Shown here in pieces: positions 7,158-15,052 of a stretch of DNA of 64,000 bases. The translations under genes and the position numbers were made by a program. The notes beneath the pieces were generated by a model. That model was not told the DNA's origin and did not search any database. It saw only the letters and a program-made list of their open reading frames with translations. The stretch's first letter is position 1; each line of letters begins with the position of its first letter. Source of the DNA: Streptomyces sp. G-G2 (lineage in GTDB: Bacteria; Actinomycetota; Actinomycetes; Streptomycetales; Streptomycetaceae); assembly GCF_030063135.1 (NCBI RefSeq), contig NZ_JASISO010000009.1, forward strand, positions 116,494 through 180,493. The letters are read 5' to 3'.

Positions 7158-8171
7158 GTGATTGTCTGGATCAACGGCACCTGCGGGGCCGGGAAGACCA
7201 GCACGGCCCGTGAACTGACCGGGCTCCTGGCGGACAGCACCCTCTACGACCCCGAGATCGTCGCAGGAGCCCTCCGGCTCCTGCTGCCCGGCAAGCGGCG
7301 CGACGAGGTCGGCGACTACCAGGACCTGCCGAGCTGGCGCCGCCTCGTCGTGGACACCGCAGCCGCCCTGCTCGCCGAGGTGGGCGGGGTGCTCGTGGTG
7401 CCCATGACCCTGCTGCGCCAGGAGTACCGCGATGAGATCTTCGGCGCTCTCGCCGCTCGCCGGATCCCGGTCCGGCACGTGCTGCTCGCCCCAGAGGAAA
7501 CGATCCTGCGACAGCGGATCGCCCACCGCGCCGAAGCCCGGGACCGGGCGTACGCGCACATCGCGCCCTACCGGCAGGCCCTCGGCTGGCTCTCCGCCGA
7601 CGCGCACGTCATCGACAACAGCACCCTGACGCCCCACGAGACCGCGCGCCGGATCGCCGAGGCGCTGCGCTCCGAAGCCGTCGCGGTGTGCGACATCGTG
7701 CAGACCCCGGAACCCACCGCCGAGACGGTCGCCGCCGGAGTGCTCCTCTTCGACGAGCAGGACCGGGTGCTCCTGGTGGATCCGACGTACAAACCCGGCT
7801 GGGAGTTCCCGGGCGGGGTGGTCGAGCCGGGGGAGCCGCCCGCCCGGGCGGGGGTGCGGGAGGTCGCCGAGGAGCTGGGCGTCGTACTGGACCAGCCGCC
7901 CGGGCTCCTGGTCATCGACTGGGAACCGCCCTGCGCCCCGGCCTACGGAGGGCTGCGGCTGATCTTCGACGGAGGCCTGCTCCCGCCCGAGGCGGCGGCG
8001 CGCGTCCGGCTGCCGGGGCCGGAGCTGCGGGCCTGGCGGTTCGTTACCGAGGCGCAGGCGGCGGGGCTGCTCCCGCAGAATCGTTTCGAACGGCTCCGCT
8101 GGGCCCTGCGCGCACGGGAACGGGCGACCGTGCTCAACCTGGAGGCGGGAGTTCCGGTCGGCACTCCCTGA
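7158..8171 (+). CDS. P-loop (TmrB-like) nucleotide-binding / NUDIX hydrolase fusion
   Basis: A 337-residue protein with two domains. Residues 1-175 form a P-loop domain with Walker A GTCGAGKT at residues 7-14 and the start VIVWINGTCGAGKTSTA, like TmrB-type small-molecule kinases. Residues 190-325 form a NUDIX domain with a complete Nudix box at about 219-241 (GVVEPGEPPARAGVREVAEE, then LGV). It may phosphorylate a substrate and hydrolyse a nucleoside-diphosphate derivative; the substrate is unknown. Start: GTG 7158 after GAAGAGGGG (7144-7152). It ends 3 bases from the stop of the convergent MBL gene. Confidence 0.85.
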   Translation: MIVWINGTCGAGKTSTARELTGLLADSTLYDPEIVAGALRLLLPGKRRDEVGDYQDLPSWRRLVVDTAAALLAEVGGVLVVPMTLLRQEYRDEIFGALAARRIPVRHVLLAPEETILRQRIAHRAEARDRAYAHIAPYRQALGWLSADAHVIDNSTLTPHETARRIAEALRSEAVAVCDIVQTPEPTAETVAAGVLLFDEQDRVLLVDPTYKPGWEFPGGVVEPGEPPARAGVREVAEELGVVLDQPPGLLVIDWEPPCAPAYGGLRLIFDGGLLPPEAAARVRLPGPELRAWRFVTEAQAAGLLPQNRFERLRWALRARERATVLNLEAGVPVGTP

Positions 8172-8174
8172 AGC

Positions 8175-8960
8175 TCAGCCGGCGACCTGCCCGGAGGCCT
8201 GCTCCGCGGCCGTCTTCACAGCGGCCGCGGTGTCCTCGGTGACCGGATCGCCGTGCCCGAAGCAGGCCACCGACGGAGCGAGCGACGCCAGCCGCCGGAA
8301 GGACTCCAGAGCGCGCTCCCGGTCCACGTTGAACACCCCGAGCATCACCTGCCCCACCGACGCGACCGCGTCCCCCGTGAACAGCACGCCGTGGCGCGGG
8401 AGGTGCACGGCGATGCTGCCGTCGGTGTGGCCGGGCACGTGCACGACGTACGCCCCGTCCCCGAAGCCCAGCGCGTCGCCGTCCTCCACCTCCCGGTCCA
8501 CCCGGGTGGGGGGCGCCTCCGGGAGGGTGAGGCCGCGCTCGTACAGCGGGATCTCCCAGTCCAGGAGCGCCGGCTCCGGCACCGGCAGCTCGCCGCGGAC
8601 CACCGGGGCGTCGAGGCGGTGCGCCACCACCGACGCGCCCCAGCGGGCGGCCAGCTCACCCGCGCCGCCGACGTGGTCGCGGTGGCAGTGGGTCAGCACG
8701 ATCCGCTCCAGCCGTTCGGGGCGCAGCCCGAGGGAGCGGATCGCCTCTTCGATCCCGGCGGCGGAGCCGGCCGGCCCCGAGTCGATCAGGGTCAGCGCCC
8801 CGCCGTCGCGCCACAGGTAGGCCTGGCCGATGGGATAGCGGAGCACGTACAGCCGCTGCGGTACGACTTCCAGGAGGTCGAGGCCGAGGCCGAGGTCGAG
8901 GAAGTGCGGGTCCGAGGGGGGCGCCGGGGTCGCCGGGGCCACGGGGTCCGAGGGGTTCAT
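8175..8960 (-). CDS. MBL-fold metallo-hydrolase
   Basis: A 261-residue metallo-beta-lactamase-fold protein. The metal-binding motif HxHxDH is THCHRDHVGG near residue 90; further ligands are seen in HVPGHTDGS (His) and LFTGDAVAS (Asp), and near the end CFGHGDPV supplies the last His. These single-domain MBL proteins are usually thioesterase- or glyoxalase-II-like hydrolases; the substrate cannot be told. Start: ATG at 8960 with GGAG about 15 bases upstream. It lies tail to tail with the P-loop/NUDIX gene, only 3 bases between the stops. Confidence 0.88.
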   Translation of the reverse strand: MNPSDPVAPATPAPPSDPHFLDLGLGLDLLEVVPQRLYVLRYPIGQAYLWRDGGALTLIDSGPAGSAAGIEEAIRSLGLRPERLERIVLTHCHRDHVGGAGELAARWGASVVAHRLDAPVVRGELPVPEPALLDWEIPLYERGLTLPEAPPTRVDREVEDGDALGFGDGAYVVHVPGHTDGSIAVHLPRHGVLFTGDAVASVGQVMLGVFNVDRERALESFRRLASLAPSVACFGHGDPVTEDTAAAVKTAAEQASGQVAG

Positions 8961-9017
8961 GGCGCGAACGTACGCTCCACCGCGCCCCGGAAAGGCGCGG
9001 CTTCACCCTCGGCGGAC

Positions 9018-9048
9018 TCCGCCCAGAGCGCAGTGCGCCCTGGGCGGA
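9018..9048 (-). terminator. Terminator of the M20 dipeptidase gene
   Basis: 14-base arms, 9018-9031 and 9035-9048, with a 3-base loop and one G.U pair when read as minus-strand RNA. It lies about 20 bases after the M20 stop, in the gap before the MBL gene start. Confidence 0.75.
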
Positions 9049-9069
9049 CAACCGGTGCCGCGCGCGGCC

Positions 9070-10434
9070 TCAGCCCCGCTTCGACTCCGCGTAGTTGACC
9101 AGGAACAGCGCCTCGGTCACCGAGAGCCGCTCCAGCTCCTCCGGGGAGACGCTCTCGTTGACCGCGTGGATCTGCGCCTCGGGCTCGCTCAGGCCGATCA
9201 GCAGCATCTCGGCCTCCGGGTAGAGCGTGGTCAGCGTGTTGCACAGCGGAATCGATCCGCCCATGCCGCTGATCTGCATCTCCTGGCCGGGGTACGCCAC
9301 CTTCATGGCCGCCCGCATCGACGCGTACGCCGGGCTGTCGGTGTTCGCCTGGAACGGCTGTCCCTGGCCGACGACTTCGAGCTCCAGACGGGCCTGCCAC
9401 GGGGTGTGCGCCACCAAGTGCGCCTCCAGCAGCTTGATCGCCTCGGTGACGTCCACGCCCGGCGGCACCCGCAGGCTGATCAACGCGCCCGCGCTCGCGT
9501 GCACCGACGGCGTGGCGCCCACGACGGGCGGGCAGTCGATGCCGAGGACGGTGACGGCGGGACGGGCCCACAGCCGGTCCGCGACCGTGCCGTCGCCGAT
9601 CAGCTCGACCCCGTCCAGCACCCTCGCGTCGGCGCGGAAGTCCGCCTCCGGGTACTGCAGGCCCTCCCACACCGCGTCGGAGGCGAGCCCGTCCACGGTG
9701 GTCGAACCGTCGGCCGCCCGCAGCGAGTCCAGGACCCGGATCAGCGCGGCCAGCGCGTCGGGGGCGGCGCCGCCGAACATCCCCGAGTGCAGGTTCCCGC
9801 CAAGGGTGTTCACCGTGGCCTTGAGCAGCGTCATCCCGCGCAGGGTCGCGGTCACGGTCGGCAGGCCGAGGCGGAAGTTGCCCGCGTCACCGATGACGAT
9901 GGTGTCCGCGACGAGCAGCTCCGGGTGCGCCTCGGCGTACTGCTGGAGGCCGCCGGTGCCCTGCTCCTCGGAACCCTCGACGATCACCTTGACGGATACC
10001 GGCACGCCGCCGTTGGCTTTCAGCGCGCGCAGTGCGAGCAGGTGCATGATGAACCCGCCCTTGCAGTCCGCCGCGCCGCGCCCGTACCAGCGGCCGTCGC
10101 GCTCGGTCAGTTCGAAGGCAGGAGAGATCCAGGCGGCGTCGTCGAGCGGCGGCTGGACGTCGTAGTGCGCGTACAGCAGGACGGTCGGGGCACCCGCGGG
10201 ACCGGGCAGGAAGCCGTACACCGACTGGGTGCCGTCAGGGGTGTCGAGGAGGGCCACGTCCTGGAAACCCTCGGTGCGCAGTGCGTCGGCCACCCAGTTC
10301 GCGGCGGCTTCGCTCTCGCTCTTGGGGAACTGGGCCCAGTCCGCAACCGACTGGAAGGCCACCAGCTCCGCCAGCTCCTGCTTGGCGCGGGGCATCAGCG
10401 AGGCGATGGTTCCGACGATCGGATCGGTCGGCAT
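9070..10434 (-). CDS. M20-family dipeptidase / zinc peptidase
   Basis: A 454-residue metallopeptidase of the M20 family (dipeptidase/ArgE/carboxypeptidase G2 type), acting in the cytoplasm on dipeptides or acylated amino acids. The metal ligands are visible: LLYAHYDVQPP (His), WYGRGAADCKGG (Asp), VEGSEEQGTGG (catalytic and ligand Glu pair), IGDAGNF (Asp), and the C-terminal AQIHAVNES (His). The lid domain with NLHSGMFGG is present. Start: ATG 10434 preceded by AAAGGAG, which is better supported than longer upstream starts. The flanking genes are on other transcripts. Confidence 0.93.
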   Translation of the reverse strand: MPTDPIVGTIASLMPRAKQELAELVAFQSVADWAQFPKSESEAAANWVADALRTEGFQDVALLDTPDGTQSVYGFLPGPAGAPTVLLYAHYDVQPPLDDAAWISPAFELTERDGRWYGRGAADCKGGFIMHLLALRALKANGGVPVSVKVIVEGSEEQGTGGLQQYAEAHPELLVADTIVIGDAGNFRLGLPTVTATLRGMTLLKATVNTLGGNLHSGMFGGAAPDALAALIRVLDSLRAADGSTTVDGLASDAVWEGLQYPEADFRADARVLDGVELIGDGTVADRLWARPAVTVLGIDCPPVVGATPSVHASAGALISLRVPPGVDVTEAIKLLEAHLVAHTPWQARLELEVVGQGQPFQANTDSPAYASMRAAMKVAYPGQEMQISGMGGSIPLCNTLTTLYPEAEMLLIGLSEPEAQIHAVNESVSPEELERLSVTEALFLVNYAESKRG

Positions 10435-10637
10435 GGGCACGCTCCTTTTGGGTGCGACGTTCTGGTACGTGTACGGGTGACGTGGCGTACGCCGGGTTAC
10501 GGCGCATGCGGGTCCGATCCTCCCACAGCGGGGTGAGCCGGACTCGCGCCGTAGGATTTCCCCGGCAACGGGACCTCCGAACCATCGGGACCTCCGAACC
10601 ATCGGGACCAACGCGTGATCAGGAGCAGCAGCACATC

Positions 10638-12158
10638 GTGAGCAGCGACGACGTACACGGCGCGGGCAATGCGGGCAATGCGGGCGACGCGGAGGGCGCG
10701 CGGGGCGCGGCCGACGCGGGGCAGGACGTGCAGGGGGCGGACGAAGTGGCGGAGGTGACCGGCGCCGAGGGAACCTCGGACGGGGACGGGGACGGGGTGA
10801 CGGACGCGAAGGGCGTGAGGGACGCGGACGGGGTGACGGACAGGGACGGGGTGACGGACGCGGACGGCGCCCGCCTCGCGGACGAGGCGCGGGACCTCGG
10901 CGGGGCGCGGGACCCCGAGGAGGAGACGGACGCCGAAGGGGCCCGGGCCGCGGACGAGGTCTGGGACGTGATCGTGGTCGGCGCGGGCCCGGCCGGAGCC
11001 TCGGCCGCGCACGCGGCGGCGGCCGCCGGGCGCCGGGTGCTGCTGCTGGAGAAGGCCGAACTTCCCCGGTACAAGACGTGCGGCGGCGGGATCATCGGCC
11101 CCTCGCGCGACGCGCTGCCGCCCGGCTTCGTGCTGCCGTTGCAGGACCGCATCCATGCGGTCACCTTCTCGATGAACGGGAAGATGACCCGCACCCGGCG
11201 CTCCAGGAGCATGCTGTTCGGGCTGGTCAACCGGTCCGAGTTCGATGCCGGGCTGGTCGCCGAGGCGGAGAAGGCGGGCGCCACCGTGCGCACCGGTACG
11301 GCCGTTTCGCGCGTCGAGCAGCACGGTCCGGCGGTGCCCGACCGGCGCACGGTGGCCGTGGTGCTGAGCGACGGGGAGACCGTCCTGGGCCGCGCGGTGA
11401 TCGGCGCGGACGGCAGCGCGAGCCGGATCGGGGCCCACGTCGGGGTCGAGATGGACCAGGTGGACCTGGGACTCGAAGTGGAGATCCCGGTCCCGCCGAC
11501 GGTCGCCGAGGACTGGAAGGGCCGCGTACTGATCGACTGGGGCCCGCTGCCCGGCAGTTACGGCTGGGTCTTCCCCAAGGGCGACACCCTCACCGTCGGC
11601 GTCATCTCGGCCAAGGGTGACGGCGCCGCGACCAAGCGCTACTTGGAGGACTTCGTCGCGCGGCTGGGCCTGGCGGGTTTCGAACCCTCCCTGTCCTCAG
11701 GTCACTTGACCCGCTGTCGGACGCCCCAGTCGCCGCTGTCGCGCGGCCGGGTGCTGGTGGCGGGCGACGCGGCGGGACTGCTGGAGCCGTGGACCCGGGA
11801 AGGCATCTCCTTCGCGCTGCGCTCGGGGCGGCTCGCGGGGGAGTGGGCAGTGAAGATCTCCGAGGCGCCGGACGCGGTGGACGCGCGGCGCCAGGCGCTG
11901 AACTACGCCTTCGCCGTCAAGGCCGGGCTCGGTGTGGAGATGGGGGTCGGCAAGCGGATGCTGACCCTGTTCGAGTCCCGGCCGCGCGTCCTGCACGCCG
12001 TGCTCATCGGATTCGGGCCCGCTTGGCGGGCCTTCGCCCGGATCACCCGGGGGTCGACCACGCTGGCCGACCTGGTGCGGACCTACCCGATTGCCGGGAA
12101 GGCGCTGCACGCGCTGGACCGCAGGGAAGCGCGGGAGCGGGAGCGCGGGCGGGCGTAG
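10638..12158 (+). CDS. Geranylgeranyl reductase family FAD-dependent oxidoreductase
   Basis: A 506-residue flavoprotein. From about residue 110 it follows the geranylgeranyl reductase family: the FAD dinucleotide motif VIVVGAGPAGAS, then LPRYKTCGGGI, DGSASRIGAHVGV and GDAAGLLEPWTREGISFALR. Such enzymes reduce isoprenoid side chains, for instance of menaquinone, at the membrane. The first 110 residues are unusual: low complexity, very acidic, rich in Gly/Ala/Asp with repeats such as GVTDxDG. Start: GTG 10638 after AGGAG at 10621; a start nearer the FAD motif cannot be excluded, but no better ribosome site is seen. Confidence 0.87.
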   Translation: MSSDDVHGAGNAGNAGDAEGARGAADAGQDVQGADEVAEVTGAEGTSDGDGDGVTDAKGVRDADGVTDRDGVTDADGARLADEARDLGGARDPEEETDAEGARAADEVWDVIVVGAGPAGASAAHAAAAAGRRVLLLEKAELPRYKTCGGGIIGPSRDALPPGFVLPLQDRIHAVTFSMNGKMTRTRRSRSMLFGLVNRSEFDAGLVAEAEKAGATVRTGTAVSRVEQHGPAVPDRRTVAVVLSDGETVLGRAVIGADGSASRIGAHVGVEMDQVDLGLEVEIPVPPTVAEDWKGRVLIDWGPLPGSYGWVFPKGDTLTVGVISAKGDGAATKRYLEDFVARLGLAGFEPSLSSGHLTRCRTPQSPLSRGRVLVAGDAAGLLEPWTREGISFALRSGRLAGEWAVKISEAPDAVDARRQALNYAFAVKAGLGVEMGVGKRMLTLFESRPRVLHAVLIGFGPAWRAFARITRGSTTLADLVRTYPIAGKALHALDRREARERERGRA

Positions 12159-12161
12159 CCA

Positions 12162-12211
12162 CCGGAGCGGCGGCGGTGGCGGTGGTAGCGGCGGTGGTAG
12201 CGCCGCTCCGG
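12162..12211 (+). terminator. Hairpin with GGT-repeat loop after the reductase gene
   Basis: CCGGAGCGGCG (12162-12172) and CGCCGCTCCGG (12201-12211) form a perfect 11-bp stem around a 28-base loop made of near-repeats of GGTGGTAGCGGC. It starts 4 bases after the stop. A terminator is the likeliest role. The rest of 12212-12362 is GC-rich with nothing recognisable. Confidence 0.65.
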
Positions 12212-12362
12212 CAGTGGTGGCCTGCGCGGGGCGCGGGGTCTGGGGTGGCGGCCGGGCTGCGGTCGGCGGTCGACGCGAGGTCAGGGGCGGCCGCGCCGGG
12301 CTGAGGGCGGGGTCGGCCGCGGCGGCCGGGGCGCCGCGCCGGGCTGCCGGGTCCGGGCCCGG

Positions 12363-12821
12363 TCAGTCCGCCACCGTGATGCGGAAGACGGGGTGGTCGG
12401 CGGAGGCCGTGCGCAGTTCCTCCTCGGAGGAGTTCGCGGTCACGCCCTGGTAGAACCGGTTGACCTCCCAGCCCCACTTCACCAAGTAGCCGCGCAGGAC
12501 GACGGCCTTCTCGGCGGGGTCGGTCAGTTCGACGGCGGTGAAGGATCGGACCCGGCGGCCCACCCGGAGCTCGCCGCCGCCCGCGGCCCGCATGTTGCGC
12601 ACCCAATGGGAGTGGCCGCGGGCCGAGACCAGGTACTGCGCGCCGTGGTCCGTGTACGGGTTGACCGGAATCCGCTGCATCTCGCCGGACTTCCGGCCGC
12701 GGACCGAGAGCTCGGCGCTCCCGGCGAGGCTGATGCCGAGACGGGCCAGCCTGCCGAAGAGGGCGTTGAAACGGGTGCCGAACGCGCTGGCCTTCATGTA
12801 GTAGGGGGCGGGAGTGCTCAT
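12363..12821 (-). CDS. Deazaflavin (F420)-dependent nitroreductase-family protein
   Basis: A 152-residue protein of the DDN/DUF385 split-barrel family, whose members use cofactor F420 for reductions. Visible landmarks: GSAELSVRGRKSGEMQRIPV, YLVSARGHSHWVRNMRAAGGG and the basic block VGRRVRSF. The substrate is unknown. Start: ATG 12821 with GGAGG at about 8 bases. It diverges from a TetR-type regulator gene, and the 171-bp gap holds two matching palindromes, so it is very likely that regulator's target. Confidence 0.88.
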   Translation of the reverse strand: MSTPAPYYMKASAFGTRFNALFGRLARLGISLAGSAELSVRGRKSGEMQRIPVNPYTDHGAQYLVSARGHSHWVRNMRAAGGGELRVGRRVRSFTAVELTDPAEKAVVLRGYLVKWGWEVNRFYQGVTANSSEEELRTASADHPVFRITVAD

Positions 12822-12862
12822 CGGGGCCTCCGGGGCGCTGTGTGCCGGTTCTGGTGCTCTAC

Positions 12863-12884
12863 TTCGAGAGCGGCGCTCTCGCTT
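12863..12884. promoter_or_regulatory. Candidate TetR operator, copy 1
   Basis: CGAGAGCG-G-CGCTCTCG is a perfect 8+1+8 palindrome at 12865-12881. It abuts TTGACA (12883-12888), a -35-like hexamer facing the TetR gene. A near-identical copy in opposite orientation lies at 12914-12935. Confidence 0.75.
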
Positions 12885-12913
12885 GACAACAGTGTGCGCG
12901 TATCGCCGCACTA

Positions 12914-12935
12914 AAGCAAGAGCAGCGCTCTCGAA
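12914..12935. promoter_or_regulatory. Candidate TetR operator, copy 2
   Basis: On the minus strand this reads TTCGAGAGCGCTGCTCTTGC, matching copy 1 at 19 of 22 positions over the full 22 bases. The centres of the two copies are 51 bp apart in the gap between the divergent TetR and deazaflavin reductase genes, as expected for a regulator that controls itself and its neighbour. Confidence 0.72.
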
Positions 12936-12992
12936 ATAGATTGGCAGTCTCGTTCTTGGGCGGTGCTCCGGATGCATGGCACACTGATCCGC

Positions 12993-13793
12993 ATGAGCAC
13001 CGTGCGAGGGGCCAGGGAACGGGCCCGCATCGAGATCACCGCCGCCATCAAGGACGAGGCGCGCCGCCAACTGGCCGCCGAGGGCGCCGCGAGACTCTCG
13101 CTGCGCGCCGTCGCCCGCGAGCTGGGCATGGTCTCGTCCGCCCTCTACCGCTACTTCCCGAGCCGCGACGACCTGCTCACCGCGCTCATCGTGGACGCGT
13201 ACGACAGCCTCGGTGCCGCCGCCGAGGCCGCGTACGCCCGTACCGCCCAGACGGCCACCGGCGCCGCGGCCCCCGGCGCGGCCGGCCGTGCCTCGGCCGT
13301 CGGCGCCTCGGCCAACTCCGCGGCCGGTCGCGCCGCGGGTCCAGGCGGCGCGGCCACCGCCACGCCGCGGGAGCAGTGGGTGGAGGTGTGCGGAGCGGTA
13401 CGGGGGTGGGCCTTGGCCCACCCGCACGAGTACGCCCTCATCTACGGGTCCCCCGTCCCCGGCTACTCCGCCCCCGCGTCCACGATCGGCCCGGCCTCCC
13501 GGGTCGGGAACACCCTCATCGCGATCGCCCGCGCCGCCTACGAAGGTCCCGGGCTGGCCCTGCCTCCGCTGCCGCCGGGGCTGCGCTCCGAGGCGACGCG
13601 GATGACCGAGGACTTCGCCACGGGGCTGCCGCCCGCGGTCGCGCCCGCCCTGGTGGCCGCCTGGGCGCAGTTGGTGGGCCTGATCTCCTTCGAGCTGTTC
13701 GGACAGTTCCACCGGGTGGTCGAGGAGCGCGACGCGTTCTTCGCGCACGCCGCGGGACAGCTCGCCCACGGGGTCGGCCTGCTCGCCACGTGA
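12993..13793 (+). CDS. TetR/AcrR-family transcriptional regulator
   Basis: A 266-residue TetR-type regulator. The N-terminal helix-turn-helix is at residues 10-60 (IKDEARRQLAAEGAARLSLR, then AVARELGMVSSALYRYFPSRDDLL). An Ala/Gly-rich stretch of about 50 residues follows (about 77-125) before the C-terminal ligand domain with WALAHPHEYALIYGSPVPGY, typical of the TetR_C_33-like group. ATG 12993 is preferred over ATG 12963 because the shorter start fits the family; no good ribosome site is seen for either. It diverges from the deazaflavin reductase gene with paired operators between. Confidence 0.88.
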   Translation: MSTVRGARERARIEITAAIKDEARRQLAAEGAARLSLRAVARELGMVSSALYRYFPSRDDLLTALIVDAYDSLGAAAEAAYARTAQTATGAAAPGAAGRASAVGASANSAAGRAAGPGGAATATPREQWVEVCGAVRGWALAHPHEYALIYGSPVPGYSAPASTIGPASRVGNTLIAIARAAYEGPGLALPPLPPGLRSEATRMTEDFATGLPPAVAPALVAAWAQLVGLISFELFGQFHRVVEERDAFFAHAAGQLAHGVGLLAT

Positions 13794-14012
13794 TGCGGCG
13801 CAACGCGCATGCGGCGTGCGCGCGGCGCGCGTCCGGTACGCGTGCCGCGGCTTCGGCACGGATGTGCCGGAGGATCACATGACAAGGCGACAAGTCGCTT
13901 TTCTGTTCCTCGTATGAAGAGAACCGGTTCTCCCACCCCCGGACCGCGGCCCGTCTAGTCTTCCTCGCGTCGGTGCCCAGCCGCCCAGACGCCTGCCGGA
14001 GGACGATTCATC

Positions 14013-14999
14013 ATGCTCACCACCCGAACGGCGAGGGCGCTCTACGCCGTCCTGGTGACCGCCGTCCTGGCCGCCCCCGCGCCCAGCGTCTGCTCGGCCG
14101 CGTCGAGTACGGAGTCCGCCCCCGGCCATTCGGCCCCGTCGGCCGAGCGGCTCGCGCCCGCCCCCGGACCGACCGGGCCGATCCGGGCCCGGATACCGGG
14201 GGTGCGGGGCCTGGAGGTCGCCGTACCGGCTTACGTATGGGCGAACGATCAGATGCTCAACGAGCTGACCGCCACCGGACCGGCCGCCTCCGTTGTGGTC
14301 CTCAACCCCGGCAACGGCGATGCCCCCTTCGGCGCTCCGTGGCAGGCCAGAGCCGACGTCTTACGCGGCGGTACCACCACCAACGGCGAACGCACCAAGG
14401 TCCTCGGCTACGTCCACACCGACCACGGCAACCGGCCCCCGGCCGAGGTCAGGGCCTCCGTGGACAACTACCTCAAGACCGCCGACGGCAGGCTCCACGT
14501 CGACGGCATCTTCTTCGACGTCGTCAGCCGCGACTGCGGGCCCGCCAACGCCACGCGCGACCTCTACGCCGGCTACCACCGCTACGTCGAGGAAGCCATG
14601 CAGGCGGTCGACCCCGACGCCCCCGACCTGGTCGTCGACAACCCGGGCACCGCCATCGCCGACTGCTACCTCGAACCCGGCCACCGCACCGCCGACATCT
14701 TCGTCACCTACGAGGACACCTACGCCGCCTACACCGGAGGCGGCTGGCTCGGCGGGAACGTCTTCAACGAGACGACGGGCTACCGGCCGGGCACCGAACT
14801 CGACCCGAGCGGTACCGCGTTCTGGCACCTGATCCACGACGTGCCGTCCGCCACCGCGATGCGCGCCGCCCTCCAGACCGCCTTCACGCGCGGCGCGGGC
14901 TACGCCTACGCCACGAGCACGGCCATGCCCAACCCCTGGAACGCCACCCCGGCCTGGGCGTTCGGCCCCCAGACCAGCTACGCCGCGGCCCTGGGCTAG
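14013..14999 (+). CDS. Secreted spherulin-4-like glycoside hydrolase-type protein
   Basis: A 328-residue exported protein. Residues 1-30 form a signal peptide (basic start, hydrophobic LYAVLVTAVLAAPAP, then a Ser/Ala cleavage region). The mature part resembles spherulin 4 / Sph3-type TIM barrels: VAVPAYVWAND, VVVLNPGNGD near residue 95, KVLGYVHTDHG, and DGIFFDVVSRDCG near residue 165 with the acidic pair expected at the active site. Related enzymes cut galactosaminogalactan-type polysaccharides. Start: ATG 14013 with GGAGGA at 13998-14003. It converges on the MFS gene. Confidence 0.78.
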   Translation: MLTTRTARALYAVLVTAVLAAPAPSVCSAASSTESAPGHSAPSAERLAPAPGPTGPIRARIPGVRGLEVAVPAYVWANDQMLNELTATGPAASVVVLNPGNGDAPFGAPWQARADVLRGGTTTNGERTKVLGYVHTDHGNRPPAEVRASVDNYLKTADGRLHVDGIFFDVVSRDCGPANATRDLYAGYHRYVEEAMQAVDPDAPDLVVDNPGTAIADCYLEPGHRTADIFVTYEDTYAAYTGGGWLGGNVFNETTGYRPGTELDPSGTAFWHLIHDVPSATAMRAALQTAFTRGAGYAYATSTAMPNPWNATPAWAFGPQTSYAAALG

Positions 15000-15052
15000 G
15001 TGTATTGCCCTGTGAGGTTGGGGACGCGGCTGGCGGCGGACCACCCTGATCG

